A stretch of 64,000 bases of DNA, from the NCBI GenBank assembly GCA_037349105.1, contig JAYJMM010000116.1, forward strand, positions 2,542,001-2,606,000, read 5' to 3'. How positions within the stretch are numbered: the stretch's first letter is position 1; every line of letters begins with the position of its first letter. The notes under the pieces are model-generated. The model was not told the DNA's origin. It worked only from the letters and a program-made list of their open reading frames with translations, and did not search any database. The stretch comes from Limnomonas spitsbergensis (Eukaryota > Chlorophyta > Chlorophyceae > Chlamydomonadales). Below, piece after piece: positions 51,525-62,149 of this stretch. The position numbers and the translations under genes were made by a program.

Positions 51525-52191
51525 GTCCTGTCACCTCATCGCACCACCCATCTGCGAAAGCCTTGACAGCTAGGGCTGCTTCGCGTCCTACCCTTCCCTT
51601 GGACACCTGTCCAAGGGCGGCCAACAGCATTGCCCTGTCCTGCCCGGTGTGGGACATACCCATCATGGCCTTTGTTGCCCATCCCTGCAGATGATGGGCC
51701 CTGAACTCCTCAATGGCTGCGATTTGATCCTGGAGTTGCGAGAACGTCCTGGTGCATACTTCCTTCCACAGGTTTGTTGCCCACTGCAAAAGTCCTGCCC
51801 AGCCGAGCGGCTGCATTTGCTTCTCTGGCTCCTCTTCGCCGCTGACCCCATCCACTGCCCTGGAGCGCTCTGGCTCTCTAGGTCTGGCATCCTGCGCCTG
51901 CGCTGGTCCTGGAAAAAATCCACGCCGGATTCCCTCGTTGCTGCCGCCTTGCATCTGGTTGCTAGATCCCTCCTTGGGTGTCTGCACAGGTCTGCCCACA
52001 CTGGGCGCAAACTTGGACAGCGGCGTCCCGTAGACTGTGGATCCCACCCCTCTTTTAACCAGCACCTTGCGTGGTCGCATTGGCCTTTTGATCCGGCTGG
52101 CTGGGCTCTCTGACCCGCTGCGCAACCCTGGCCATCCTGGGCAGAATCTGCTGCGGCGCTGCCTCGGGTTCACAGCTCTGCCGCGTGTCAC
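51487..52191 (-). CDS. ORF preceding gag, unrecognised
   Basis: 234 codons overlapping the gag ORF by 38 bp in another frame. It contains LGWAGLLQWATNLWKEVCTR, TFSQLQDQIAAIEEFRAHHL and KAMMGMSHTGQDRAMLLAAL, which looks helical and coding. Perhaps an N-terminal gag part in a shifted frame. No domain recognised. Confidence 0.45.
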   Translation of the reverse strand: MTRGRAVNPRQRRSRFCPGWPGLRSGSESPASRIKRPMRPRKVLVKRGVGSTVYGTPLSKFAPSVGRPVQTPKEGSSNQMQGGSNEGIRRGFFPGPAQAQDARPREPERSRAVDGVSGEEEPEKQMQPLGWAGLLQWATNLWKEVCTRTFSQLQDQIAAIEEFRAHHLQGWATKAMMGMSHTGQDRAMLLAALGQVSKGRVGREAALAVKAFADGWCDEVTGHASSGAHFRTRR

Positions 52192-52507
52192 AGCTCTGGG
52201 GCGCTTCCGTCGCTTGCTCCAAGATCAGCTCTGGGGTTCCCGCTTGCGTCTGCCACTGCCACTCGGGCACCTTGCAGTCCTCTGCAGGCGGTTCCACTGG
52301 CCCTGCCAGCTTCTCCGCCATCAACAGGGCTTCTGCAACAAATTCATCGCTAGCATTCCTCAGGTCTACACCCGGCTCCAGCCCCCTCAGACGCCCACTC
52401 TTCCGTTGGACGTCAGGGTGCTGGTGCCTATCGGGATTCAGATCTACGCCTGTCATTTCCACAGGCATTTTACGAACCGCACGGTCCTGCAGGTGTGCTG
52501 GCGACAC
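52055..52507 (-). CDS. Small ORF upstream of gag, unrecognised
   Basis: 150 codons (MSPAHLQDRAVRKMPVEMTG, GVDLRNASDEFVAEALLMAE, KLAGPVEPPAEDCKVPEWQW), overlapping the 234-codon frame by 137 bp. Part of the same overlapping chain leading into gag. Confidence 0.35.
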   Translation of the reverse strand: MSPAHLQDRAVRKMPVEMTGVDLNPDRHQHPDVQRKSGRLRGLEPGVDLRNASDEFVAEALLMAEKLAGPVEPPAEDCKVPEWQWQTQAGTPELILEQATEAPQSCDTRQSCEPEAAPQQILPRMARVAQRVREPSQPDQKANATTQGAG

Positions 52508-52619
52508 CTCCTACAAAAACCTGCTAACGTTAGGCTTCTGCCCCTTGTTCCTACTGCAATCTGGTGAGGATCTGCAAGTCAAGACCGGACGGCAGGTACA
52601 GCAATTACGCAGGACGTCG

Positions 52620-53010
52620 GTAACATTAGGCCGCCTGAAATACGCTTGAATCAGTGAAATTCCTGTCTGAAACGGGCGTTTGAATCATTCCGGAGATCAG
52701 ACGGACTAACGCTTGATTCAAACCACTGAAACTAGCGTCTGAATCAGGCCGGGCTCAGGCAGTGTTCAGGCGTGTTGAATCAGGCCGGAATCAAGCGATG
52801 TTCAGGCACGTTGAATCAAGCCGAAATCATGAGGTGTTCAAGCGGATTGATTCAAGCGCGATTCAAGTGGGTTGAAACAAGGCAAAATCAAGCGTCTTGA
52901 TTCAAGCGTGAATCAGGCGTTACAGCACAATTCAGACGGTCTGAATCAATCCGGAGTTCAGACGGACTATTGCTTGAATCAAACAAATTAAATCTAGCAG
53001 GTTTGAATCA
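52620..53010. repeat. Degenerate TTGAATCAAGCG / CTGAATCAGGCG region
   Basis: About 30 irregularly spaced copies of TTGAATCA(A/G)(G/A)C, TTGATTCAAGCG and GTTCAGGCG. Many are self-complementary (TTGAATCAA against TTGATTCAA). The region is immediately 5' of the gag chain on its strand, so it could be a leader or promoter region. Similar words occur near 61490-61530. Confidence 0.55.
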
Positions 53011-53279
53011 AACAGTGTTCAAGATCCAAATATAATAGTGTTCAAATGTAACAGTGTTCAAGATCCAAATAATCCAAATTTGTAAGTGGTCCATCTCATG
53101 AATTAGGAGCGTCTGACAGCAAGAAGATGCATTCAAAATGAACACAATGTTTGACTGGGCTCATCTGTCTTTGAACTTCAACAGTTCTTAAAATAAATCA
53201 ATTTGACACTGTTGGATACCGCCCACAATCTATATCTCATGCAGCCAACTACATTAAGCTGCTAGCAGTTTTTTCCGGC

Positions 53280-55160
53280 CACCTGAATCAGATCAGCCAT
53301 GCCTACCCACCCATATTTATCTCCTGCAGCTTCGACTATTTTGATCTCCGCTAAGATGCCCATGGCATGGCTCTGACCCTGGTTGCCCTGCTTGTTCTGT
53401 AGCCTGTATTTCACCTAAGAAGAAGCAATAGGAAGCAAAAATCAGGAAGTTGCATTGACAATCTGGCAATGTGATTAACGAGGCATTGAGCATCTTTATC
53501 TCACCCACAATGAGAGGCATGGAACTCAATTGACACATAACTTCAACACAAATAATGGACTTGCCTTGAAGCTGAAGAAAGCCAGTTGCTCGAGAGACAC
53601 CTTCACGGGGCCAACAGCGTGCCGTGTCAGCAGGTGGATGCTAGAAGCGTTTTTCGGCTCGAGTGCCCGGGCTATGCCCGCCAGGAAGGCGTGCGAAGAG
53701 AAGGGGCCAGCATTGGGCAGGGCCCTGCATAATTAGAAAGGTGTAAGAAAGTAAATATTGGTACATACACTCTTGCCCTAGGATCCTACATTGTGCAGCC
53801 ACAATATTTATCAACAAGCCAACTCAGTGAGCCAATTAGGGCAAGACATAGTTCATTCCAGACGGCCGTACCTGTACACGTCACCAGCCAGCAGCCCTTG
53901 AGACCATGCCTTGAAGGCGTCCAAGTCAGTGTGGCTGGCACCCTTCCCCAGGGTCTTAGTGAACTTATCCTGGAAATTCGAAGCGGTAAACTGGGACCAC
54001 TAAAACGAGGGAGGAAGAAAGTAAATATTTAGTACTAGCAGGTACATTCTTTGCTGAAGACACAAAATTCATTAAAATGTAGTGTTTTTAGGTGGGTTCA
54101 AATGTCAATGACCAAATCCATGACCACACTCATGTCAGACTTCGTACCATATGCATCTGCCACTGCCCCGTTGCCTCGCTCATCTTAAGCTTCCACAACT
54201 CTTTGCCGCCCATGCAGCCAGGATAAATGCCGGCGCCCACGGTCTTGGATTTCTCGTAGTACTAGAACTCGGTAATCTGCGCCTCTGACACGCCCTGCTG
54301 GTTGACAAACTTACGAACTTTGCGTCGGCTGCCTGCGCAGTCAGGCTCTGACGAACAGAAGATCCCAACAGCCTCTGTGCATGAGGAACAGTGGGCAGGC
54401 CTTTACGAATGATTCAACTAAACTTCAACACTAACATGATTCATCAAAACTGTCATGTTGCCCTGACATGGTCACTATCTATGCTCATTGTGCAACTGTA
54501 ATTATTGGCAAGCGTGGTCGCCCTCCCTGGGCTGCATTGTTATCCTTCATGAGCGGGTTCATGGAAGTGGCACCTCCCCCCATGCCCCTCCCATCGCTCC
54601 AGGTACCTCTGAGATGCCACTGCCAGACTGGCTCAGTGGCAACCCGTCCTGGGAGACATCCCTGGCCACTGGCACATGGCAACCTTTTCCAGAAATCTGC
54701 AATCAGGAAATTGAGAATATCAGCCCAACACTTAATATTAAGGGTTCGGAGTCACAACAGCGGGACAAAGTTCGTTTGGCAAATCGTGTTACCTTCAATC
54801 GTTTGTTCTCCTGTTTGCACTCCCGTTTGTGCCGCCTGTCTGCCAAAAACGATAGTTGGACTGCCTCAGTACACGTGTACAATACCAGGGGGATTGGGGT
54901 CTCTGGCGTGAAGGGCAGATCAGGTGATCCCCGTGCCCGCGCAGCAGTGAGTGCAACGGGTGACGGTTCAGGGGTCAAGGCGGCAGGGGCCCGAGCAGCA
55001 TGTCCAACGGGTGATGGGTCAGGAGACAAAGCAGCCGGGGACGGTAGAGCTGCTATCTCGCCCAATATTTGGCGCGAGGGCAGAGCAGGAGCAGGAGATA
55101 CACCCGAGGACAGAGATTTCGACCGCTTGTTTCCCACACGCGGTGCAGCCTCCTCCACCA
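53280..55160 (-). pseudogene. Unrecognised minus-strand multi-exon gene with an in-frame stop
   Basis: Exons readable on the minus strand: about 55158-54793 (Pro/Ala-rich, ending VQLSFLADRRHKRECKQENK; donor AAG|GTAACA), 54708-54610 (ISGKGCHVPVARDVSQDGLP), about 54385-54150 (AVGIFCSSEPDCAGSRRKVR, KFVNQQGVSEAQITEF, stop, YYEKSKTVGAGIYPGCMGGK), 54000-53870 (WSQFTASNFQDKFTKTLGKG, LDAFKAWSQGLLAGDVY), 53730-53560 (ALPNAGPFSSHAFLAGIARA, NASSIHLLTRHAVGPVKV) and 53420-53280 (VKYRLQNKQGNQGQSHAMGI, DKYGWVGMADLIQVA). An in-frame TAG near 54258 suggests decay. No family recognised. Confidence 0.45.
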
Positions 55161-55329
55161 GATCTGAGCATAACGAAAGTAAAGAACTTTATCTGACAGA
55201 CAAAGCTTGGGAAATCGACCATTCTCACCGTCGCCGTCGCTGTCAGACTCAGGTTCATCGTCACCACTATCCCTTGCAGGCGAGCTGGATCCCCCTGCTA
55301 GTACTGTGCTAGAAGCGTTGTCGAAATCA

Positions 55330-56145
55330 TCTGCTGCGGCAAGTGCAGCCGCAGCAGATGATCTAGCTTTTGAACTTTAGACAGTTTGGGAACCAGGCGA
55401 GGTTGTGCTGCATTACGTAGCTTTGCAGGTAAAAATGTCTTGCGAGCTAACCTAAAAGTAGACCTCTGCCTAACGTAACATGACCATGAGGCGGTGAGGC
55501 GTGGCTACGGTCCAGTGAGAGCCTGCCTGAAAACCCCGTCTGAAAACCTGAGCTGTCTGAATGTGCCTGAATGACGAGACCGACAAAACTAGCAACGACA
55601 TCATCGTCCCCCGCCAATTTACACGCAAACCCAGCAAGTTCATTAGTGCAGAAAATAAAACCACCAATGAACTGTCCGAGTAATCATTTCACACTGTCCA
55701 GCGTGGTCACCGGTGCAGCTTTACCGGCAGGTACAGCCCAACCAGGAGCCTGCATGGTGCCCGCAGCATGAAAACGTTACCTGCAGGATGGATTTACCGC
55801 TGCTGTCCAGATCTATGTTCAGGTGCGCGCTGCATGGGCATGCCGAAGACCAGTCCTGAAATGATCACAATCTGTGCAGTGCCTCATGCATGCCCAACCA
55901 GGAGATTGCATGATCCCCCCCAAAATGATGTCAGTGTTATTAAGCTGACGATGCAGCACGTATACATATTCTAATGCGCGTAGTAGGGGTACCCGGAGGT
56001 ACTAGTAGGCCAGTCCATGTCAGTGTCGTCCAAATGAGCACAAGTGCAGCACCGTTACAGCTGTGAGCTACATGCAAAACCAGGGGAATGCCTAATACCC
56101 ACATAATCTTATCAGTAGCATTGAGCTGCCTCTGCGGCATGGGTT
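55330..56145. other. No gene seen
   Basis: Only short open frames. From about 55710 the text (CCCAACCAGGAG, TGCATG) begins to resemble the 172-bp repeat that follows. Confidence 0.4.
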
Positions 56146-57215
56146 ATTTATGAAATGCGCGCTGCGGGGGCAACCGGCCGTAGGCTGGTCTAGGTGTGGT
56201 CCCAATCTGTGCAGGTGTCACAGCCGTGCTACTGTTAGCCTTGTGCCCAACCAGGGGAATGCAAGGTATTTACATACTATTATCAGTAGCAGTGATCTGC
56301 CGCTGCGGCATGGGTTCATTGTGAAATGCGCGCTGCGGGGGGCAACTGGCCGTAGGCTGGTCTAGGTGTGGTCCCAATCTGTGCAGGTGTCACAGCGGTG
56401 CTACTGTTAGCCTTGTGCCCAACCAGGGGAATGCATGGTATCCACATACTATTATCAGTAGTATTCAGCTGCCGCTGCGGCATGGGTTAATTGTGAAATA
56501 CGCGCTGCGGGGGGCAACCGGCCGTAGGCTGGTCTAGGTGTGGTCCCAATCAGTGCAGGTGTCACAGCGGTGCTACTGTTAGCCTTGTGCCCAACCAGGG
56601 GAATGCATGGTATTTACATACTATTATCAGTAGTATTGAGCTGCCGCTGCGGCATGGGTTAATTGTGAAATGCGCGCTGCGGGGGGCAACTGGCCGTAGG
56701 CTGGTCTAGGTGTGGTCCCAATCTGTGCAGGTGTCACAGCGGTGCTACTGTTAGCCTTGTGCCCAACCAGGGGAATGCATGGTATCCACATACTATTATC
56801 AGTAGCAGTGATCTGCCGCTGCGGCATGGGTTCATTGTGAAATGCGCGCTGCGGGGGGCAACCGGCTGTAGGCTGGTCTAGGTGTGGTCCCAATCTGTGC
56901 AAGTGTCACAGCGGTGCTACTGTTAGCCTTGTGCCCAACCAGGGGAATGCATGGTATTTACATACTATTATCAGTAGTATTGAGCTGCCGCTGCGGCATG
57001 GGTTAATTGTGAAATGCGCGCTGCGGGGGGCAACCGGCCGTAGGCTGGTCTAGGTGTGGTCCCAATCTGTGCAGGTGTCACAGCGGTGCTACTGTTAGCC
57101 TTGTGCCCAACCAGGGGAATGCATGGTATCCACATACTATTATCAGTAGCAGTGATCTGCCGCTGCGGCATGGGTTCATTGTGAAATGCGCGCTGCGGGG
57201 GCAACACCGGTGCCT
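56145..57215 (+). repeat. 172-bp tandem repeat, about six copies
   Basis: The marker TGAAATGCGCGCTGCGGGG occurs at 56151, 56322, 56493 (variant ATACGC), 56666, 56838, 57010 and 57182, a 171-173-bp period. Units contain GGCCGTAGGCTGGTCTAGGT, GTCACAGCGGTGCTACTGTT and CCGCTGCGGCATGGGTTAAT. Two alternating subtypes (ending in TTCATT and TTAATT, with ATTTACATA or ATCCACATA) suggest a higher-order dimer for part of the array. Confidence 0.9.
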
Positions 57216-57869
57216 TGTGCCCAAAGATCCTGCTACTTCACAGGTTTGCGGCCGCCTTCCGTACCTGGTTTCAGCCTGCGGTGCGGCTGGTGCCATGCTG
57301 GAGCAGGCCAGGGGCCGCACTAGCCAAAGGGGGTGTGCATGCGTGCGCACAAACTTAAGGCTGCGGCCTGGCTGACCCAAGAGGACGGCACAGCTGTCAG
57401 CGGCGTAACGGGCGGTGCTGTCTGCGAGGTTGGGCTAGGGGAGTCGGCCAGCATGTGGGGGACGCTTTTGCCTGTCCCTTCATTTTATTACCACAGTTTC
57501 TTTTTCTTTTTTCTGCCCCCTTGTGTTTGTCTTGCTCCCTTTAGTTAGGTGCCCACGCGGCGAGCCTTTTTGAGCAGGGCCCAGAGGTTTAACATCATCG
57601 ACCCTTGCCTCAGACCTCCGCTCATTGTGATGTCAGCTGCAACCTTCATGTACAGCTCATCAGGGTACCCTTACCTCAAAAACACCCGTGACCTACATCA
57701 TGCAAATTTCTCTGGCTGTAACTAAGACAGGTTGTTATTGATTGCATGAAAAAACCCTGGCCGCATAGCTGCAAAGCTACTTTATTGTGTTGCACAGCCG
57801 CTTCCAGTCAATTCACTTCCTCTTTATGCTTGTTCGGCATAATGGATCAGTAGTATGGCCTGGGGTATC

Positions 57870-59760
57870 CAGCTGTAAGACAGGTTGTTATTGAATACAT
57901 TAAGAAACCCTGGCCGGAAAGCTGCAAAGCTGCTTGATTGTTTGGCACATCCGCTCGCAGTCCATTCTCTTTCAGTTTAGGCTTGATTGGCTATTGGCCC
58001 GAGTGTATCAGCAGCATGGCCTGGGGCTTTCGGCTGTAAGACAGGTTCTTATGGAATACACTAAGAAACCCTGGCCGGAAAGCAGCTTGGTTGTTTTGCC
58101 CCACCGCTCGCAGTCCATCCTCTTTCAGTAGAGGCTTGGTTGGCTATTGGCCCGAGTGTATCAGCAGCATGGCCTGGGGCATTCGGCTGCAAGACAGGTT
58201 CTTATGGAATACACTAAGAAACCCTGGCCGGAAAGCAGCTTGGTTGTTTTGCCCCACCGCTCGCAGTCCATTCTCTTTCAGTTGAGGCTTGGTAGGCTAT
58301 TGGCCCGAGTGTATCAGCAGCATGGCCTGGGGCATTCGGCTGTAAGACAGGGTTTTATGGAATACACTAAGAAACCCTGGCCGGAAAGCTGCTTGGTTGT
58401 TTTGCCCCACCGTTCGCAGTCCATTCTCTTTCAGTTGAGGCTTGGTTGGCTATTGGCCCGAGTGTATCAGCAGCATGGCCTGGGGCATTCGGCTGTAAAC
58501 CAGGTTCTTCTGAAATACACTAAGAAACCCTGGCCGGAAAGCTGCTTGGTTGTTTTGCCCCACCCCTCGCAGTCCATTCTCTTTCAATTTAGGCTTGATT
58601 GGCTATTGGCCCGAGTGTATCAGCAGCATGGCCTGGGGCATTCGGCTGTAAGACAGGTTCTTATGGAATACACTAAGAAACCCTGGCCGGAAAGCAGCTT
58701 GGTTGTTTTGCCCCACCGCTCGCAGTCCATTCTCTTTCAGTTGAGGCTTGGTAGGCTATTCGCCCGAGTGTATCAGCAGCATGGCCTGGGGCATTCGGCT
58801 GTAAGACAGGTTCCTATGGAATACACTAAGAAACCCTGGCCGGAAAGCTGCTTAGTTGTTTTGCCCCACCGCTCGCAGTCCATTCTCTTTCAGTTGAGGC
58901 TTGGTTGGCTATTGGCCCGAGTGTATCAGCAGCATGGCCTGGGGCATTCGGCTGTAAGACAGGTTCTTATGGAATACACTAAGAAACCCTGGCCGGAAAG
59001 CTGCTTAGTTGTTTTGCCCCACCGCTCGCAGTCCATTCTCTTTCAGTTGAGGCTTGGTTGGCTATTGGCCCGAGTGTATCAGCAGCATGGCCTGGGGCAT
59101 TCGGCTGTAAACTAGGTTCTTCTGAAAGACACTAAGAAACCCTGGGCGGAAATCTGCTTAGTTGTTTTGCCTCACCGCTCGCAGTCCATTCTCTTTCAGT
59201 TGAGGCTTGGTTGGCTATTGGCCCGAGTGTATCAGCAGCATGGCCTGGGGCATTCGGCTGTAAACTAGGTTCTTCTGAAAGACACTAAGAAACCCTGGGC
59301 GGAAATCTGCTTGGTTGTTTTGCCCCACCGCTCGCAGTCCATTCTCTTTCAGTAGAGGCTTGGTTGGCTATTGGCCCGAGTGTATCAGCAGCATGGCCTG
59401 GGGCATTCGGCTGTAAGACAGGGTTTTATGGAATACACTAAGAAACCCTGGCCGGAAAGCTGCTTGGTTGTTTTGCCCCACCGCTCGCAGTCCATTCTCT
59501 TTCAGTAGAGGCTTGGTTGGCTATTGGCCCGAGTGTATCAGCAGCATGGCCTGGGGCATTCGGCTGTAAGCCAGGTTCTTATTGATTACTAAAAGGAACC
59601 CTGGGCGGAAATCTGCTTGGTTGTTTTGCCCCACCGTTCGCAGTCCATTCTCTTTCAGTTGAGGCTTGGTAGGCTATTGGCCCGAGTGTATCAGCAGCAT
59701 GGCCTGGTGCATTCGGCTGTAAGACAGGTTCTTATGGAATGCACTAAGAAACCCAGGCCG
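57870..59760 (+). repeat. 153-bp tandem repeat, about 12 copies, open in frame
   Basis: The marker GAGTGTATCAGCAGCATGGC occurs at 58001, 58154, 58307 and onwards every 153 bp. The period equals 51 codons. One plus frame stays open for 322 codons (58147-59115) with the repeat ARVYQQHGLGHSAVRQVLME, YTKKPWPESSLVVLPHRSQS, ILFQLRLGRLL. Some copies carry stops (TAAACTAGG, CAGTAGAGG). Probably a satellite; coding use is unproven. Confidence 0.9.
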
Positions 59761-59978
59761 CTCTACTATTACATCATGTTGTTGAAATCCATCATTCATT
59801 TATTTGTATACAAGTACCGGTAATCAATATATTCAGATATGCACCTTCATACGGGTATTTACAGTTATTTATATAAAGTTATGTACATATTTATTTATGA
59901 AAACGGTTTTTACACACTACTAATGGCGTTTACAGCTTTATTTATCTTTGGTTCCAGGTTCATAATAAACATTGGCGC

Positions 59979-61208
59979 TCACTCAGAGTCGGAATCGGGA
60001 TCAACATCATGTCCCTCTATGCATGGCTCCCCCCTGTCCCATTTCCATGCATTAACCTTGAAGAACCCTTCCCCCCTCGCAAAATCAGGGACAAAAGAAA
60101 ATTGCCTGACAGTCCCTGAGAAATAAACAACATCATACCACCCACGGCCTCCATTCGCATCCTCCCATTTCAAGCTTTTGCACCCAAGCTTCTCAAGGAT
60201 ATCCCCCGTGGGTGGTGTGGCTTGGTACCAGCAGATGAAAGCATATTGCTGATCACCCGCCCAGAACAAAAGCCTTAACTGGGAAAACCACTCTGCTGGA
60301 GGAGTCGTGGCTGGGACAACCACACTATCATACCAAGGGGCTTGCCAGAGTGAGGGACTCGCATGGACGGTCTGGAGGAGGTTCTGGGCAACATCAGTCA
60401 TCCAACTAACTTTTGAGGCCAAGACACCACTCTTTACCGTTCTTATGCTGTCAGGCAAGGGGGTATTCTCGGCTGCAAAAAACTTGCGAAGGGCATGAGG
60501 TAGAAAGCAGACCTCTGGCTGACTGGTGAGCAACTCAGCCGTACTCTCAGCCGGAGAAACAGGGCTGCCTTCCAGTTGCGCCCACTGAATTACCTTGCCA
60601 GTTTGAAACAACTGTGAGGTACCCGTCCTAGCAGCAATCATAAAAGCTGTCTTATACAGCCGCCTCTGCGTCTCCAGCTTGTCTGTTGAGAGCTTGGCAA
60701 TCTCAAGCACCCGCGATCGATTGACGAGCTCTCTCAACCAGGCATTGCCCCGCGTGCGTCTGCTGGTAGCGCCGTACAATGCCTTAGGCCTAAAGGCATG
60801 AAGGAAGAAGAAGTTATGGCATGCATGCATTGACTTGAGAGGTGGCACACTGTAGTAGGTACCACTCATATTGAATACACAAAATGGGATTGGGCATAAT
60901 CATCTTTCTGAATTATTTCCCAGTCATTCGCACCGTTTGTGATCGTGCTCAAAGAACTGGGCATCCAGGTCATAGTCATCAGCAACTGCAGTCGCTGCTG
61001 CAGCCACAGCAGCAGCAGCCGCGGTCGCAGCAACAGCTGCAGTCGCAGCAGCAGCAACCGCAGCAGCACCTCCAGCTATTACTACTAGCTTTCGCGCAGC
61101 GGTCCCAAAATCGTCTACGCAGTTGCCTTTACGGTTTGTCGTGTGTCTCGCTAGTCGGAGAGCCAGAGGGAAGCATTGGAAACAATGTAAGCAATGATAA
61201 GCAGACAT
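59979..61208 (-). CDS. Two-exon gene with an N-terminal C2H2-like finger, unrecognised core
   Basis: Exon 1, 61208-60934, encodes MSAYHCLHCFQCFPLALRLA and RHTTNRKGNCVDDFGTAARK (a C-x2-C...H-type finger), an Ala/Val run from a CAG/GCA repeat, and DDYDLDAQFFEHDHK. Exon 2, 60789-59979, joins in the correct phase (AAACG|GTGCGA...CTTTAG|GCC gives an Arg codon). It encodes RTRGNAWLRELVNRSRVLEI, LPHALRKFFAAENTPLPDSI, FVPDFARGEGFFKVNAWKWD and an acidic end. The reading is intact. The family is unknown to me. It lies just inside the 5' LTR of element B on the coding strand, so it may be an accessory gene of the element or a nested passenger. Confidence 0.6.
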
Positions 61209-61529
61209 TTCAAAGACAAGACAAAGCGATGAAGCGAAGTGGTGAGCTCATGCATGCCGCGATTTTATGCGGCCGGTCAGCGAGCCAAGGTGTGGATTCG
61301 CTGTGTGCGAAGCAGTGCCTATTTCATTCACGAGCGACCGTATAGACATGTAGTCCAGTTGAAAAGATAGGAAAGTATTCCTTTAATTACCTGTTATTAC
61401 TAGATGCCAATTCGGGCTGTCAGTGGCCACGACTGTTTGCCGTCTGAAACCAGGTGCTTTCAAGCCTCAGGCCTTCCAGTGGTCTGAAATGGAAGTCGAA
61501 TCAAACGCCCAAATCAAGCGCTCTCATGT

Positions 61530-61650
61530 TACCGACGGATAGGCCTCGCCTTTCTGCTTTTCTGCTCACTAATTTTAATCTGGCGGAATCCTCCTTCGCC
61601 CTTTTTCTGCTTGCTAATTTTAATCTGGCGGAATCCTCCTTCGCCCTTGT
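61530..61650 (+). repeat. Direct duplication of about 48 bp
   Basis: CTAATTTTAATCTGGCGGAA and TCCTCCTTCGCCCTT are present at 61568-61602 and 61613-61648. No coding signal. Confidence 0.6.
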
Positions 61651-61659
61651 TTAGCACCT

Positions 61660-62125
61660 CCCACCTTTGCTGGCTGGGCTGCTTCTAGATGGCACACGTC
61701 TTGCGTGGATGTCTCGCGTCCTGCGCGGAGGTATCCTCTTGCGTAGTGTCCGTTCCGCTCTGCGGTCCTGCGGGGATCCTTTGGTACACCCACAGAATTT
61801 CAAACTTGGATACTCTATCCACAAGTTCACTTCTGTCAATGATGAAAGATTGGATCCACCTGATCACAATCTGCAGTCACACAGGTAATTATCTGCTGGG
61901 TGTATAAATCCACAGCCAGATCTTCAAGCCTCTCCTGGACTACAACACTAAGCTGCCACGCTTAATGATTCTCAGGGTTTAACTTGGCAATCTCTCTCTG
62001 GAGATTAACACAGCAAAGTGCAGTTCAAACACTGTCCAAGGTCGTTTGCATGCAAACAAAATTCCAATTCCGCTGCACAAGCACCTTTAGCAGGAATTGG
62101 CAAATCAGGCTGATCAGGCTAGATC
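61660..62125 (-). other. 5' leader region of element B, no gene seen
   Basis: This is the sequence between the primer-binding-site candidate and the first gene on the minus strand. Short open frames only. Confidence 0.4.
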
Positions 62126-62149
62126 TACTTCGTCCCTTTCTAAAGGACA
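62126..62149 (-). promoter_or_regulatory. Primer-binding site candidate complementary to the LTR
   Basis: Directly adjacent to the inner edge of the 5' LTR. All 24 bases are the reverse complement of 62563-62586 inside the same LTR (core CTTTAGAAAGGGACGAAG). This is the arrangement used by self-priming Tf1/sushi-type retrotransposons, where the 5' end of the RNA anneals to the site just downstream of the LTR. The matching segment begins 198 nt into the LTR and would be the transcript start. Confidence 0.6.

Larger units (their letters stand above)
44604..57593. mobile_element. About 13-kb segment with terminal inverted repeats
   Basis: 44604-44650 (GTAACACCTCTGGGCCCGCT, CAAAGCTCGGCCGCGTGGGC, ACCCAAC) is the imperfect reverse complement of 57544-57593 (GTTAGGTGCCCACGCGGCGA, GCCTTTTTGAGCAGGGCCCA, GAGGTTTAAC). 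Purine-rich sequence lies just inside both ends. It encloses the gag-like ORFs and the 53-55 kb gene. Either a DNA transposon nested in element B, or chance retention of dispersed TIR ends (the same end occurs at 39.6-39.7 kb). No transposase was identified inside. Confidence 0.4.

Noticed and set aside
45174..51573. Long plus-strand frames opposite the gag ORFs
   Set aside because: Pro/Leu/Ser-rich antisense shadows of GC-rich minus-strand coding sequence; no motifs.
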